Shown: positions 18,761 to 30,076 of the stretch, piece after piece
Numbering within the stretch: the stretch's first letter is position 1
Layout of the letters: the number at the start of each line of letters is the position of its first letter
Origin: Sphingomonas sp. QA11
GTDB lineage: Bacteria > Pseudomonadota > Alphaproteobacteria > Sphingomonadales > Sphingomonadaceae
Assembly: GCF_028473665.1 (NCBI RefSeq)
Contig: NZ_CP098774.1
Coordinates: 1,488,001-1,552,000, forward strand
Length of the DNA: 64,000 nt
Reading direction: 5' to 3'
The notes under the pieces: model-generated
What the model was told of the DNA's origin: nothing
Database searches by the model: none
Seen by the model: the letters and a program-made list of their open reading frames with translations, nothing else
Translations under genes and position numbers: made by a program

Positions 18761-19567
18761 ATGGTCCGCACCGTCCCAAAGGGAACCTATTCGGCGCCCG
18801 CGATCGAAAAGACGTTCGAGATCATCGAACTGCTGGCCGAGCGGCCGGATGGAGCGCTGGTGAGCGAGATGGCCGGGGAACTCGGCCGGTCGGTCGGCGA
18901 ACTGTTCCGCATCGTGATCGTGCTCGAACGGCTCGGTTATCTCCGAAAATCTGCCCGAACGGATCGCTACACCGTAACCTACAAGCTCCTCGACATCGCG
19001 TTTCGTGCGACGCCTGCGCAGGATCTCACGCGTGCAGCGCTCCCGGAAATGCAGAGGCTTGCGCGTGAGACGGGACAGTCCTGCCATTTCGTCGTTCCGA
19101 ACGGGGGGAGCGGGCTTGTGCTCGCGCGTGAGGAGCAACCTGGCATGCGCGGTTTCTCGCTGAAGGTCGGAAGCCGCGTCGATATGATCCGCAGCTGTTC
19201 GGGACAGGTTATTCTTGCTTTTTCGACCTCGCAGCGCGCGGACGCGATCATCGAGGCAGCGCAGGCCGTCGCCACCGCTGAATTCGACCCGAGCCAGCTT
19301 TTGGATCATCTCGCGACGATCCGAAAGCGCGGCTTCGACAGCAGGCAAAGTCCCATTACATATGGCGTGACCGATATCAGCTGTCCGGTGTTCGGCTTCG
19401 ACGGTGCGGTGGTGGGGGCGCTGACGATCCCCTTTCTCGAATTGATCGACGGCTCGCAAAAGGTTGGCCTTGACGAAGCTCGCACCAGGCTCGACGAGGC
19501 GGTGGCGAGAATTTCGGAAGCTCTTGGACATAGTGCAGTGAGCCACGCGGAACCGCCTTCCGCCTAA
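18761..19567 (+). CDS. IclR-family transcriptional regulator
   Basis: This 268-aa protein has an N-terminal winged helix (about 10-75; AIEKTFEIIELLAERPDGAL) and a C-terminal IclR effector domain (about 90-255; SCHFVVPNGG and SCPVFGFDGAVVGALT). It begins at ATG 18761 and is divergent from the lactonase gene, with 74 bp between starts. Its stop codon overlaps that of the FucP-type gene. Its place between the lactonase and the transporter makes it the likely local regulator of fucose genes, perhaps sensing a pathway intermediate; this is inference from position. Confidence 0.9.
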   Translation: MVRTVPKGTYSAPAIEKTFEIIELLAERPDGALVSEMAGELGRSVGELFRIVIVLERLGYLRKSARTDRYTVTYKLLDIAFRATPAQDLTRAALPEMQRLARETGQSCHFVVPNGGSGLVLAREEQPGMRGFSLKVGSRVDMIRSCSGQVILAFSTSQRADAIIEAAQAVATAEFDPSQLLDHLATIRKRGFDSRQSPITYGVTDISCPVFGFDGAVVGALTIPFLELIDGSQKVGLDEARTRLDEAVARISEALGHSAVSHAEPPSA

Positions 19568-20859
19568 CGCCAAGGACTGGCGGTGCGCGCCAGCTGTGCG
19601 TAGCCGGCGATCACGGCGAAGCATGCCAAGGGCAACAGCAAGGCGGCCGGCACGCCGCCTGCACGCTCAGCGATCGCTCCCATCAACGGCGGAAAGATCG
19701 CGCCACCGATAATCGCCATGATGATGAGGGAGGATCCGAGCGGGCGCGCAGTGTCGAGGTCCTCCACCCCGAGGGCAAAGATCGTGGGAAACATGATCGA
19801 CATGAAGAAGCTGGCGAGAATGAGCGCGGCCAGAGAAGCCACGCCAAGTCCTGTTGCCGCCAAGCCGCAGAGCAGGATATTGACCACCGCGTAGATACCC
19901 AGGAGTGTCGCCGGCCGGACACGCCACATAAGCGCCGCACCGCTGAAGCGACCGATCATGAAGAGAACGAGGCTGACCGACAGCAAGAAGGCAGCGTTAC
20001 GTTCGCTGATCTCGGGTGCGACGTCTTTCACGAAGTCGATGAAAAAGCTCCAGATGCCGACTTGAGCGCCGACGTAGAAAAATTGCGCGATCACCGCACC
20101 AATCAGCGGCCGATGACGGATCAGCGCCGCAAACTGCGCGCCGAGCGGAGCAGTCGTGCTGGAACGTGCCTCGGGCAATGGTGCGAAAGCCACCGCCGCC
20201 GCAACTGCGAGTGCGGCCCCTGCGAGCAGCAGGTACGGCAACTGCACCGTCGTTGCCTCCATCGCGCGATAGGCGGCAAGTTCGGACGGGGACATGGCCA
20301 CAAGGGTCTCGCCGGAATGCTCGATGCCGGAAAAGATCAATAGTCCCCCGACAATCGGTGCGATGAAACCGCCCAATCCATTGAAAGCCTGGGCGAGGTT
20401 GAGCCTCTGCACCGCAGTATCCGGATTCCCGAATGCGGCCGTATAGGCGTTCGCCGTCGTCTCCAGGCAGGCAGCGCCCGCTGCGATGACGAACAAGGCG
20501 AAGAGAAACATCGCGTAGCTCAGCATCTGCGACGCCGGATAAAAGAGCAGGGCGCCGCCTGCGTAAAGGCAAAGCCCGGTCAGGATACCGGCGCGATAGC
20601 CGAACCGCCGCATCAACAGGCCGGCCGGCAGCGCGACGACGAAGTAACCGATATAGAAAACGAACTGGATGAACCCAGCCTCCGCCCTATTCAAACCAAG
20701 CGACTTTTGAAATTGACGTATCAGGATGTCGTTGAAGTTATTGGCAAGCGCCCAGAGGAAAAAAAGACTCACGACCAGAACGAAACCCCAGCGGAACCGC
20801 GGGGTGACGAAACCGCGCCTTTCGCCCGTCAGCTCGGTGGCTTCTGAAGTGACGTTCAT
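19564..20859 (-). CDS. fucP: FucP-type sugar:H+ symporter (MFS)
   Basis: The 431-aa product has 12 predicted TM helices. It shows FucP-family hallmarks: FFLWALANNFNDILIRQFQ in TM1, the loop RFGYRAGI after TM2, and ETTANAYTAAFG followed by RLNLAQAFNGLGGFIAP in TM4-5. Homologues carry L-fucose, and some galactose or glucose, across the inner membrane. Two in-frame Met codons lie close together (20859 and 20874); the start is uncertain by five residues. It is the last gene of a minus-strand set with the aldo/keto reductase and zinc dehydrogenase, which supports a fucose role. Confidence 0.87.
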   Translation of the reverse strand: MNVTSEATELTGERRGFVTPRFRWGFVLVVSLFFLWALANNFNDILIRQFQKSLGLNRAEAGFIQFVFYIGYFVVALPAGLLMRRFGYRAGILTGLCLYAGGALLFYPASQMLSYAMFLFALFVIAAGAACLETTANAYTAAFGNPDTAVQRLNLAQAFNGLGGFIAPIVGGLLIFSGIEHSGETLVAMSPSELAAYRAMEATTVQLPYLLLAGAALAVAAAVAFAPLPEARSSTTAPLGAQFAALIRHRPLIGAVIAQFFYVGAQVGIWSFFIDFVKDVAPEISERNAAFLLSVSLVLFMIGRFSGAALMWRVRPATLLGIYAVVNILLCGLAATGLGVASLAALILASFFMSIMFPTIFALGVEDLDTARPLGSSLIIMAIIGGAIFPPLMGAIAERAGGVPAALLLPLACFAVIAGYAQLARTASPWR

Positions 20860-20912
20860 CTTTGTCCCCAACATCCCGCTCGACTTTTTTCTTTTGCTTT
20901 CGCCTGATCCGA

Positions 20913-21944
20913 TCAGGCGGGGGGATCCCCCGTCTGCAGAACCGGTGCCAGTGCCTCCCACAGGGCGTCGGGCAGCGAAATCCGACTAAACTCGACTGCG
21001 GCGTAGACCTCGGCCGCGTTGCTTACGCCAATCACGGGCAGGGTCACTCCCGAGTGGCGCGCGACGAACCGCAGGGCCGCCGATGGAAGCGATACGTCGA
21101 AAGCCCGGCATATTCGCTCGATCGCTTCGACGCGTGCTCGCACGCCTTCCGAGGCGGGCGCATAAGCGTGGCGGGCGGCGGGGCTGGCAGGGCCGGTGGC
21201 GAGGATTCCCGAACTGAACACACCCGCGGCCAGGATGCCGACACCACGTTTGCGGCAGATATCGAAAAACGACGATGCGCTTTGATCGAGCAAACTGAGG
21301 CGTCCAGCGATCAGGAAGAGATCAAAATCGGCATGGGCGACGCTGTCTTCACAGACGGCGATCTCGTTTACGCCGAGCCCGATGGCCGAGACGACGCCCT
21401 GATCCCGGAGTTCCATAAGCGCGCGGAAGCCACCGTTGATCGCTTGTTCGGACATGCGCCGATGATTGGAACCGTGCGTGCTACCGCCTAGATCGTGCAT
21501 GAGCAGGATATCGATACGGTCGAGCCCGAGCCGGTGAAGGCTTGCCTCGAACGACCACATGACGCCATCGTAACTATAGTCGAAGACAGGCGCGAACGGC
21601 ATCGGTGAGTGGAAACCGTCCCGGACACCGCGGGTCTCGGCCGGGAACAGCAGGCGGCCAGCTTTGGTCGACAGAATATAGTCGTTCCGGTCGTAGCCGC
21701 GCAACGCGTCGCCGAGCCGCCGTTCGCTCAGTCCGAAACCGTAAAATGGCGCGGTGTCGAAATACCGTATGCCATTGATCCAGGCAGCCTCCACCGCTCC
21801 TCGAGCCTCGGCGTCGGTGACCTCGCGATAAAGATTGCCGAGCGAGGACGCGCCGAACCCGAAAAGCCCGCTCGCCGCGAGCCGCGCCAATAGCGCGGCG
21901 CGGGCTCTCGGATGTTCAGAAATGAGCGATAGCCTTGAGGACAT
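20913..21944 (-). CDS. Aldo/keto reductase, likely L-fucose (D-threo-aldose) 1-dehydrogenase
   Basis: This 343-aa AKR carries the full catalytic tetrad: Asp63 and Tyr68 (YFDTAPFYGFG), Lys94 (LSTKAG) and His150 (LLMHDLGG). The family match is to D-threo-aldose 1-dehydrogenases, which oxidise L-fucose to L-fuconolactone with NAD(P)+. That activity would feed the lactonase encoded 2 kb away. The start at 21944 overlaps the stop of the zinc dehydrogenase gene by 29 bp, so the two are in one operon; the open frame extends upstream of this ATG but only across the neighbour. Substrate is inferred from family and context. Confidence 0.85.
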   Translation of the reverse strand: MSSRLSLISEHPRARAALLARLAASGLFGFGASSLGNLYREVTDAEARGAVEAAWINGIRYFDTAPFYGFGLSERRLGDALRGYDRNDYILSTKAGRLLFPAETRGVRDGFHSPMPFAPVFDYSYDGVMWSFEASLHRLGLDRIDILLMHDLGGSTHGSNHRRMSEQAINGGFRALMELRDQGVVSAIGLGVNEIAVCEDSVAHADFDLFLIAGRLSLLDQSASSFFDICRKRGVGILAAGVFSSGILATGPASPAARHAYAPASEGVRARVEAIERICRAFDVSLPSAALRFVARHSGVTLPVIGVSNAAEVYAAVEFSRISLPDALWEALAPVLQTGDPPA

Positions 21945-22926
21945 TATCGGCTTCGGCGATGAGCATGGGGATGCGCTTCGGAAGGTCTTCGGCCTGGACG
22001 CCATGCGTCTTCAGGGCATCGAAGGGGATGTGTCCGGCACGAATGGCCGCGATGACGCGGTCGAAATCCGCCGACAGCGCGTTGCGGCTGGCGAGCAGCG
22101 TGGTCTCGCGCTTGTGGAACTCGGGGTCGTCGAAAATCAGATTGCCCGGGGCGACCCCGACAAGCACGAGTGTGCCCCCATTGGCTACGAAGGCGAGGCT
22201 CTGGGCCATTGCCGACAAGGCCCCGGTGGCGTCGAACACCACGTCGAACATCTCGCCCGCGGTCCGTTCGGCAAGTTTTGCGGATAAGTCTGGACCGGCC
22301 GTTTCGATATCTGTCAGGTCGAGGTTTTTGAGCGCATAGTCGAGACGCGCCTGTCGCGTATCGACCAGCGTCACCTTGGCACCTTCGATCTGGGCGAAGA
22401 GAGCGGTGGCGATGCCGATCGGCCCGGCCCCAGTCACCAGGACATGGTCCGTCGACTTCAGTCGTGCGCGGCTCACAGCGTGCGCGCCGATTGCGAGGAA
22501 TTCCAGCATGGCCGCCTGATCGAAAGTCAGTCCGGTAGCGTCGATCACCGCGCTTTCCGGCACTGCCAGGATATCGCACATGCCACCGTCCACGTGGACA
22601 CCCAACACCTGGATATTGGCACAGGCATTCGGCTTGTCGTGACGGCAGGCAATGCAGGTTCCGCAATACAGATACGGGTTGATTGCGACGACCTGGCCCT
22701 TGTGAAACGCCGATCCGGACGGGGCCTGTTCGATCTCGCCGGCCAGTTCATGTCCCATGACTCTGGGATAGGCCAGGAATGGATGGCGGCCGGCGAAGAT
22801 ATGGTAATCCGTGCCGCACAACCCGACCCGGCGGATCCTCACCAGCACTTCGCCGTCCGCCGCCTTTGGCTCCTCGCGTTCGGCGAGTTCAACCTCGAAC
22901 GGGGCTTCGCATACGACGATTCTCAT
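21916..22926 (-). CDS. Zinc-binding alcohol dehydrogenase (MDR), sugar-acid type
   Basis: The 336-aa product has the catalytic zinc ligand Cys37 and the His59-Glu60 pair (GHE). The structural zinc cluster is Cys88, Cys91, Cys94 and Cys102 (YCGTCIACRHDKPNAC). The nucleotide-binding turn is VTGAGPIGIATA. It resembles sorbitol, threonine and L-galactonate-5-dehydrogenase enzymes. In this operon it probably oxidises a fucose-pathway intermediate such as a sugar acid; which one cannot be read from sequence. It is the first gene of the dehydrogenase/AKR/FucP set. Confidence 0.87.
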   Translation of the reverse strand: MRIVVCEAPFEVELAEREEPKAADGEVLVRIRRVGLCGTDYHIFAGRHPFLAYPRVMGHELAGEIEQAPSGSAFHKGQVVAINPYLYCGTCIACRHDKPNACANIQVLGVHVDGGMCDILAVPESAVIDATGLTFDQAAMLEFLAIGAHAVSRARLKSTDHVLVTGAGPIGIATALFAQIEGAKVTLVDTRQARLDYALKNLDLTDIETAGPDLSAKLAERTAGEMFDVVFDATGALSAMAQSLAFVANGGTLVLVGVAPGNLIFDDPEFHKRETTLLASRNALSADFDRVIAAIRAGHIPFDALKTHGVQAEDLPKRIPMLIAEADNVLKAIAHF

Positions 22927-23054
22927 GCAGGCAGACTATGGCCTATATTTCGTATATGCAATCTTGATCCTGTATATGAGATTAGATGTGCGCCGATCTG
23001 GCCCGTCAGCGATCCACAGCAGGGAATCGGGTGGCACTGCAGCCGAGCAAGCGC
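22927..23054 (-). promoter_or_regulatory. Candidate promoter/operator of the dehydrogenase-AKR-FucP operon
   Basis: The stretch 22935-22985 is AT-rich compared with its surroundings and holds a direct repeat GTATATG at 22952-22958 and 22972-22978, spaced 20 bp (two helical turns). It lies just upstream of the dehydrogenase ATG. Binding by the nearby IclR protein is a guess. Confidence 0.4.
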
Positions 23055-24056
23055 TCAGCGTCGTGGAGCTAGAAATCCGTTGGTATCGAGCCACAGCACG
23101 AACGCGTCGAACCATCCGGTCGTCGTTGTGCCTTTCTTGCCGAGGCCGAAGCCATGGCCCCCATGTTCGTACAGGTGAAATTCGACTGGGCGACCGGCCT
23201 GCTGCCACGAGTCGATCAGCCCCAGGCCTTTGCGCGCGAACAGCGGGTCGTCTGCGGCAAGCACCGCAAACATGGGCGGCGCATCGGCTGGGACTGTCAC
23301 CGGCTCCATGGACCCATAGATCGGGCCGATAAAGGCTGGCTTCGTCGCCGGCATTCCAAGAAAGGTGGTCATCGTGACCATCGCGCCCGCCGAAAAGCCG
23401 ATCATCCCGACGCGCTGAGGATCGACATGCCACTCGTGAGCGTGGTCGCGGATGAGCTTGAAGGCGGCGGACGCATCGACCATCGCGTCGCTTACGCGTG
23501 CCGCCGCTGCGTCCGGCTTGAGGCGGCTGTCACGCCGGCCTGCGTTTGCGAACATGGCGTCCATCGCGGCCTTGAATTCCAAGGCTCCTGCGGGTGTCGG
23601 TCGGGTCCTGTACTTCAGAACGAACGCCGCGATGCCGCGGTTCGCGAGGGCTTGCGCGACTTTCCAGCCTTCGGCCTCCGCCGAGAGAAAGATGCCGCCT
23701 CCGCCGGGCGCTACGATGACGGCTGCGCCGGTGGCCTTGGCGGGGTCCGGCAGAAAAGGCGTGACCGTCGCGACACTGACGTTGCGGGTGAAAGCCGTGC
23801 CATATTGACGAAACCAGGACTCAGGGGCCGTCGATCCCGCGACTCCACCTGTCGCCAGGGCAATGGCGTTCGGCTCGGCCGGCGAGGCGAGGGGAGTTAT
23901 GCTGTCGTCGGCGGATATGCCTATAGCGCCTGGGGGCTGTTGAATCGGCTGAGCGGAAAAGGCGGGAACAGCGAATACCAATGCCACGCCGGGAGCGATA
24001 CGCCGCGCGGCGCGCGAAACCTTGGGGACCAGGCTCGATGATGCAAAAGAGATCAT
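23055..24056 (-). CDS. Secreted alpha/beta hydrolase, acetyl-esterase type
   Basis: The 333-aa protein has a basic N-terminus and a hydrophobic signal segment ending about PAFSAQ (residue 36). The oxyanion motif is VIVAPGGGG (about 113-121). The triad is Ser222 in GFSAGAM, Asp270 in LAADDPLF and His301 in GGHGFG. The type is close to BD-FAE and acetylxylan-esterase-like enzymes found in xylan and xyloglucan loci, where they remove acetyl groups from sugars. It lies upstream of the dehydrogenase operon on the same strand, 128 bp away. An upstream in-frame Met at 24188 would put 44 residues before the signal peptide, so I prefer 24056. Confidence 0.85.
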   Translation of the reverse strand: MISFASSSLVPKVSRAARRIAPGVALVFAVPAFSAQPIQQPPGAIGISADDSITPLASPAEPNAIALATGGVAGSTAPESWFRQYGTAFTRNVSVATVTPFLPDPAKATGAAVIVAPGGGGIFLSAEAEGWKVAQALANRGIAAFVLKYRTRPTPAGALEFKAAMDAMFANAGRRDSRLKPDAAAARVSDAMVDASAAFKLIRDHAHEWHVDPQRVGMIGFSAGAMVTMTTFLGMPATKPAFIGPIYGSMEPVTVPADAPPMFAVLAADDPLFARKGLGLIDSWQQAGRPVEFHLYEHGGHGFGLGKKGTTTTGWFDAFVLWLDTNGFLAPRR

Positions 24057-25742
<1,686 letters not shown>

Positions 25743-25743
<1 letters not shown>

Positions 25744-27710
25744 TGATGTACCAGGAAATCAAACTCGCGCGGCAAGCTGCACCCGGACGATCCATGTCGC
25801 GACGGCGGATCAAGGCGACGTTGGCGGTTGGCTTTGCAACAGCCCTGTTATCGTCGCCCATTTCCGCCGCGCCCCAGGATCCGCTGGCTCCGACGGGACG
25901 CTGGTCGGCCTATACCGCCGGGCGCGCGGAAACGCCGCCGATGGGGTGGAGCACCTGGAACGCTTTCGCCACCGATATCGATGAGGAGAAGATCATCGGG
26001 TCAGCGCAGAGGATCGTCGATACCGGGCTGGCTGCCAAGGGCTATCGCTACATCAATATCGACGATGGCTGGGCGCTCAAGCGCCGTATGCCCGACGGGC
26101 GGATGATTGTCCGCACCGACAAATTTCCTTCAGCGGACGTCAAAGGCGATGACGCTCCCAATTTCCGGCCATTCACCGATCGGCTCCATGCGATGGGCCT
26201 GAAGGCCGGCATCTATTCCGATCTTGGCCGCAATACTTGCTCGGAGGCCTGGTCGCTGACCGACACGGATTTGCCCAAGGGCAATGTTCTTGAGCGCGAA
26301 GTCGGTTTGCATGGGCGCATCGACCAGGACATCGCGCTCTATTTCGCGAAGTGGGGCTTCGATTTCATCAAGGTGGATGGGTGCGGCCTTCGTGACTATG
26401 GAACGGACAGCGCACGGGTCCGTTCCGGCAAGTTTCGGGCTCTTGGGCCGATCCTGGATTCGGGCGCGGTTACTCGAACCGACATTCCTGCCGTGCAGGC
26501 CCTTTTCCGTCAGATCAACGTGGCGCTCGCGCGCGAGAATCCCGACGGCGACTATCTGTTGTCCCTGTGCGTCTGGGGTGCGGCCAATGTCCGCGCATGG
26601 GGCAAGGACTATGGCGGCATCTCGCGCACCAGCGACGATATCTCGCCCGCATGGGGGCGGCTGCTGGTCAATTATGATACGACGGTAACCCGGTCGCTCT
26701 ACGCGCATCCCGGATCCTGGAACGATCCCGACATGCTGCATATCGGGGCAGGGGATTTCGATGCTGACCATTTGACCGAAGCGCGATCGCATTTCGCGCT
26801 GTGGGCGATGCTCAATGCGCCTCTCATGATCGGCACCGATCTGCGCAAGACGCCAAAGGCCCTGCTCGATATCTTCGGTAACGCGGATATCATCGCGATC
26901 GATCAAGACCCGGCCGGCAACCAGGCAACACTTGCCTATGATTCGAGCGACCTGCAGATCCTGGTCAAGACCCTGGCGTCCGGCGACAAGGCACTTGCGA
27001 TCTTCAACCGGGGATCAGGGGACTATGATGTCGATCTGAACGCATCTCATCTGAAATTCGATGATTCCGCGCCCATCGAACTCGTCGATCTGTGGACCAG
27101 ACAAAAGACCAGCTTCGCCAAGACGACCAGGCTTCATGTCAAGCCGCGTGAGACTCTGATCTTTCGCGCGCGCGGAACACGGTTGCTGCAAGGCGGCTAT
27201 TATCTTTCGGAACAGCCTGGCACGGTAAATCCAGCCGTTGACGGTGTGGTGAAGCCAACCGCCGACCCGACGATCTTCCGCACGGCTGCAGGCTGGGCCG
27301 GCACCAACGGCGCCGGCGACAGGCCAAGCTACGCCGGCTGGGGCGGGGCAAGGGCGGACAGCGCACCCTACGGCCAAATCCTACACGTTGCGGGTAAGCC
27401 TTTCGCAGCAGGCATCGGCATCCTGGCGAACTCCCGCATGGAGGTTCGCAATCGTGGCGCAACACGATTCACCTCGATGGTCGGTGTCGATGACAGCGCC
27501 ACGGACAAGCGGGGCAGCGTCACATTCCTCGTCTATGGCGATGGCAAACTGCTCGCGACCAGCAGCCCGCTGAAATGGGGGACGCCGGCGCAGCGGTTGT
27601 CGGCTTCAGTCACGGGCACCAAAGTGATCGAACTGGTCGTCCGCGGCGCATCTGCCGATAACCAGCAAATGCCCGTAACTTGGGGCGAAGCTGCCTTGTT
27701 GGAGCGGTAA
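25743..27710 (+). CDS. GH27 alpha-galactosidase with C-terminal NPCBM domain
   Basis: The 655-aa product has an N-terminal export signal ending near ISAA (residue 43). The GH27 barrel (about 60-330) opens with MGWSTWNAF and contains INIDDGW, the catalytic nucleophile Asp212 (IKVDGCG) and the acid/base Asp in SRTSDDI. A beta-sandwich domain follows, then an NPCBM galactose-binding domain (about 500-650; YGQILHVAGKPFAAGIGI). GH27 enzymes remove terminal alpha-galactose; some act on beta-L-arabinopyranose. The ATG overlaps the esterase stop, and a second Met follows at once. Translational coupling with the esterase suggests they act on the same polymer. Confidence 0.92.
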
Positions 27711-28356
27711 GTCAACAGGGTCGCCACCCCAGGAAAGGCGAGAGTCTCTCGGATGGGCCCGAAGGCTTCCGTCGCCGACATCATGGTAGGTCGATCCAGC
27801 CAAAACCTCTCACTCTTCCGACCAAGTCGAGGTCGAAAAGGGGAGGGCACGTCTGCTCTGTGCGATGAGGCGGCATCAGTGTTTGAATCGCCGTCGCGCT
27901 CTTTTGCAGATCTAGGTCGCGCTGCCATCCATCGGACACTGCCATTTGGCCCGGAGAGCGGCTCTTCGGCCGAATGGCTCAAACCGACATACATAAAGAC
28001 TTTGGCACCCTTGGCGATCGACGAAATTGCTCGCAGCAGATTTTTAGTTTGAGTCTTCTCGCGAGCGTCTATCCCCGACCTTCCGGTTTTCTGTGCCTTC
28101 GTCTGTTCATAAGCGACTGGGATGTAACCCTTCCGGATCTGCTCGACGTGAACTCTACCACGTTGAGCCACGAACTGCGGTCTGCGAGCCACAGGCGAGA
28201 TCGGCCCTTCTGTTGAAAGCCAAGCGAAGCCAACTCGGCTTTCGCAGCGGTGGCGATGATCCTGCTGTGAATATCACTCATGCACGCGGTGCTAACCGCT
28301 ATGTTGGTTCTTCACCAGTTATCGCCGCTCCACGGTTTTCCGACCACGCTTACCCT
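27711..28356. other. Intergenic with probable decayed gene
   Basis: These about 650 bp separate GH27 from a minus-strand membrane-protein gene. A 5' gene fragment is visible at 28125-28281 on the minus strand (listed separately). The rest has short frames that change phase repeatedly and look like degraded coding DNA. No clear terminator follows the GH27 gene. Confidence 0.4.
28125..28281 (-). pseudogene. 5' fragment of an uncharacterised conserved protein, frameshifted
   Basis: From ATG 28281 the frame reads MSDIHSRIIATAAKAELASL, then GFQQKGRSRLWLAD and a short VVEF strand. This resembles the start of a small uncharacterised family I recall in sphingomonads and rhizobia, in which the motif continues as SKGSYLNVG. 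Here the matching KGY appears one frame over near 28115 and the rest is unrecognisable. I read it as a decayed gene; the family match is from memory and weak. Confidence 0.35.
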
Positions 28357-28887
28357 TCAGGCAGTTTGATGATCCTCATGTCCCCAGACCAGCACCCAGA
28401 GCCCGTACAACAAGACAGCCAGAACGGCCCCGTCCGTCAACCAGGCTACACCATTCAAGACAGTGAGGGCGAGCAACCCGATCACCGCCAGGACCAACAG
28501 CAGAACCACCGCGATGGGTCGCGCCCATGTCGCTGACGCCTTCAGGCCGCGCCCGATGAGACCTAGCGCTCCCGCGAACAGCGCTGCGGTCAGGGCAAGC
28601 ACGGCCAGTATCGCAAATATCCCGGAGACCACCCCGTTCATGAACGACAAGGCGGCGCCTAGGCCCGTGGCGGTGTTCGATAGAAGCCCGACCAGGCCGT
28701 ATGTTGGCACGTCCAGATACTGCGGCGGCCGCGAGGCATGATCCGACCCGATCATGAACGCGCTCCCTCCCAGGACAAGCGCCATGAGCAACGAGGGGAC
28801 GCCCAACAGCCACGCTGAGATCTGGAAGCCGCGGGTGACGATCCGCCGATGGTTCAAAGGCGGACGAGGGGTAAGCCGGCTAGACAA
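28357..28887 (-). CDS. Hypothetical membrane protein, four TM segments
   Basis: This 176-aa protein has four hydrophobic helices at about residues 22-45, 66-82, 84-110 and 122-168, the last long enough to be two. It has no signal peptide and no conserved polar motif I recognise. The N-terminus is basic (RLTPRPPLNHRR), consistent with a cytoplasmic start. The start is the first ATG of the frame. Its neighbours, a decayed gene and a tRNA, give no hint of function. Confidence 0.6.
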   Translation of the reverse strand: MSSRLTPRPPLNHRRIVTRGFQISAWLLGVPSLLMALVLGGSAFMIGSDHASRPPQYLDVPTYGLVGLLSNTATGLGAALSFMNGVVSGIFAILAVLALTAALFAGALGLIGRGLKASATWARPIAVVLLLVLAVIGLLALTVLNGVAWLTDGAVLAVLLYGLWVLVWGHEDHQTA

Positions 28888-29115
28888 TCTCCGCCTCCTT
28901 GTCGTGGTTGCGAACTGCGCGATGCTGTCGAACAGATTCCGAAGTCAAGGTGGCCTTCGGACCTCGCTTACCATTCAGAGCCGGTGGCAATTTAGCGCAT
29001 CGTTGTCGGAATCTGGGGTTTGATAAAACCCCCAGAAAAACCCCAGCTTTCAAAATGCAGCGCTGGAAAGCCTAGATCGATGCGCAAAAAAAAGACTATA
29101 GGATAATACGTTAGG

Positions 29116-29191
29116 TGGTGCCGGTTGCAGGAATCGAACCCGCGACCTTCGGTTTACAAAACCGCTGCTCTACCAGCTGAGCTAAACCGGC
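29116..29191 (-). tRNA. tRNA-Thr (anticodon TGT)
   Basis: The minus strand folds as a full cloverleaf: acceptor GCCGGTT / AACCGGC, D arm GCTC...GAGC, anticodon loop TTTGTAA with TGT at positions 34-36, T arm GCGGG TTCGAAT CCTGC, discriminator A and an encoded CCA (29116-29118). The top anticodon-stem pair is a G-A mismatch; the other four pairs are Watson-Crick. An eight-base T run lies about 20 bases downstream on the tRNA strand and may end transcription. Confidence 0.95.
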
Positions 29192-29209
29192 ACGTGGCTG
29201 CCCAATGCG

Positions 29210-30073
29210 TCAGACGACGCCGAAGGTCCAGCCCTCTCGTTCCACAATGTTCGCGGTCAGGCCGGGCGGATGCCAGAGATCGGTCCGGCCGGCATTGGCG
29301 CGGAGCCATGCGGCGGTCAGGATCGCGTCGGTCGCGTGGTCGGTATAGCGTGCGAGCGGCGCGTGCGGCTTCGATCCGATGACGGCCAGCGCCGCGTCCA
29401 GCGCCTCGGCGTCGCGGAACTTGCTCAGGCCCTTGCGCTTGCCCGCGGCACGCGCGGCGATCGAGGTGTAGATCTCCACGACCAGCGCGCCGGTCGATGG
29501 GACCGGGTCGAATGGCCAGACGGGGATTGCCGTACCGAGATGATGCAGCAATCGCATGCCGGCAAAACTTGCCTTGGCCACCTGAGCGGCACCGATCGCG
29601 TCATAGGTGCTGGCGGGCTTGTGCCCGCCACTGTCCCTGTAGCGCGCCTCGCATCGGCGAAAGTGCATGAAGTGCGCCTTGGGGCCGTCCGCGGCGCCCA
29701 GATAGAAATGCTTGCCCCGCCGCGTTTCGAGAAAGGAGGCGGCGCCGAGATCCTCGTCGTCGCTCGCCGCGTCGACATAGGCCCAGAAGGCGCGCGGCGT
29801 CGTCGGCGTGTCCTCATCGGGCAGATAGGCGCCGCGCTCGATGAACGGGGGCGCGAAGCTGCAATCGAAGCCGACCAGCAACGGCTCGTCCGCGCGGTCG
29901 AGGAGCCATTGGAGGATCTGCGTGCGCGACCAGGCCCTGCCCGGGGGGGCGACCAGCACGGGCGCCGTATCGCCTGCCTCGCACACAGCAAGCGCGATGC
30001 CGGGATGGCTGCGTCCTTTGGCGCCGGACCAGTCGATTGCGGCAAAGCGGGTGAACCGGTCAGGAATGGTCAG
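29210..30073 (-). CDS. Conserved hypothetical protein, non-canonical start
   Basis: The reading frame runs from about 30073 to 29210. The upstream part codes for RFTRFAAIDWSGAKGRSHPG, which looks like the conserved, RNase-H-like N-terminal strand of this uncharacterised family, and continues as LLVGFDCSFAPPFIERGAYL. The only ATG/GTG/TTG start in frame is GTG 29986, which would remove the first Asp-containing strand. The best upstream candidate is CTG at 30073, four bases after the MmcQ stop. I list the long form, with about 287 codons. Function is unknown. It follows rarA and the MmcQ-like gene in a tight minus-strand operon. Confidence 0.6.
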   Translation of the reverse strand: MTIPDRFTRFAAIDWSGAKGRSHPGIALAVCEAGDTAPVLVAPPGRAWSRTQILQWLLDRADEPLLVGFDCSFAPPFIERGAYLPDEDTPTTPRAFWAYVDAASDDEDLGAASFLETRRGKHFYLGAADGPKAHFMHFRRCEARYRDSGGHKPASTYDAIGAAQVAKASFAGMRLLHHLGTAIPVWPFDPVPSTGALVVEIYTSIAARAAGKRKGLSKFRDAEALDAALAVIGSKPHAPLARYTDHATDAILTAAWLRANAGRTDLWHPPGLTANIVEREGWTFGVV

Positions 30074-30076
30074 CGC

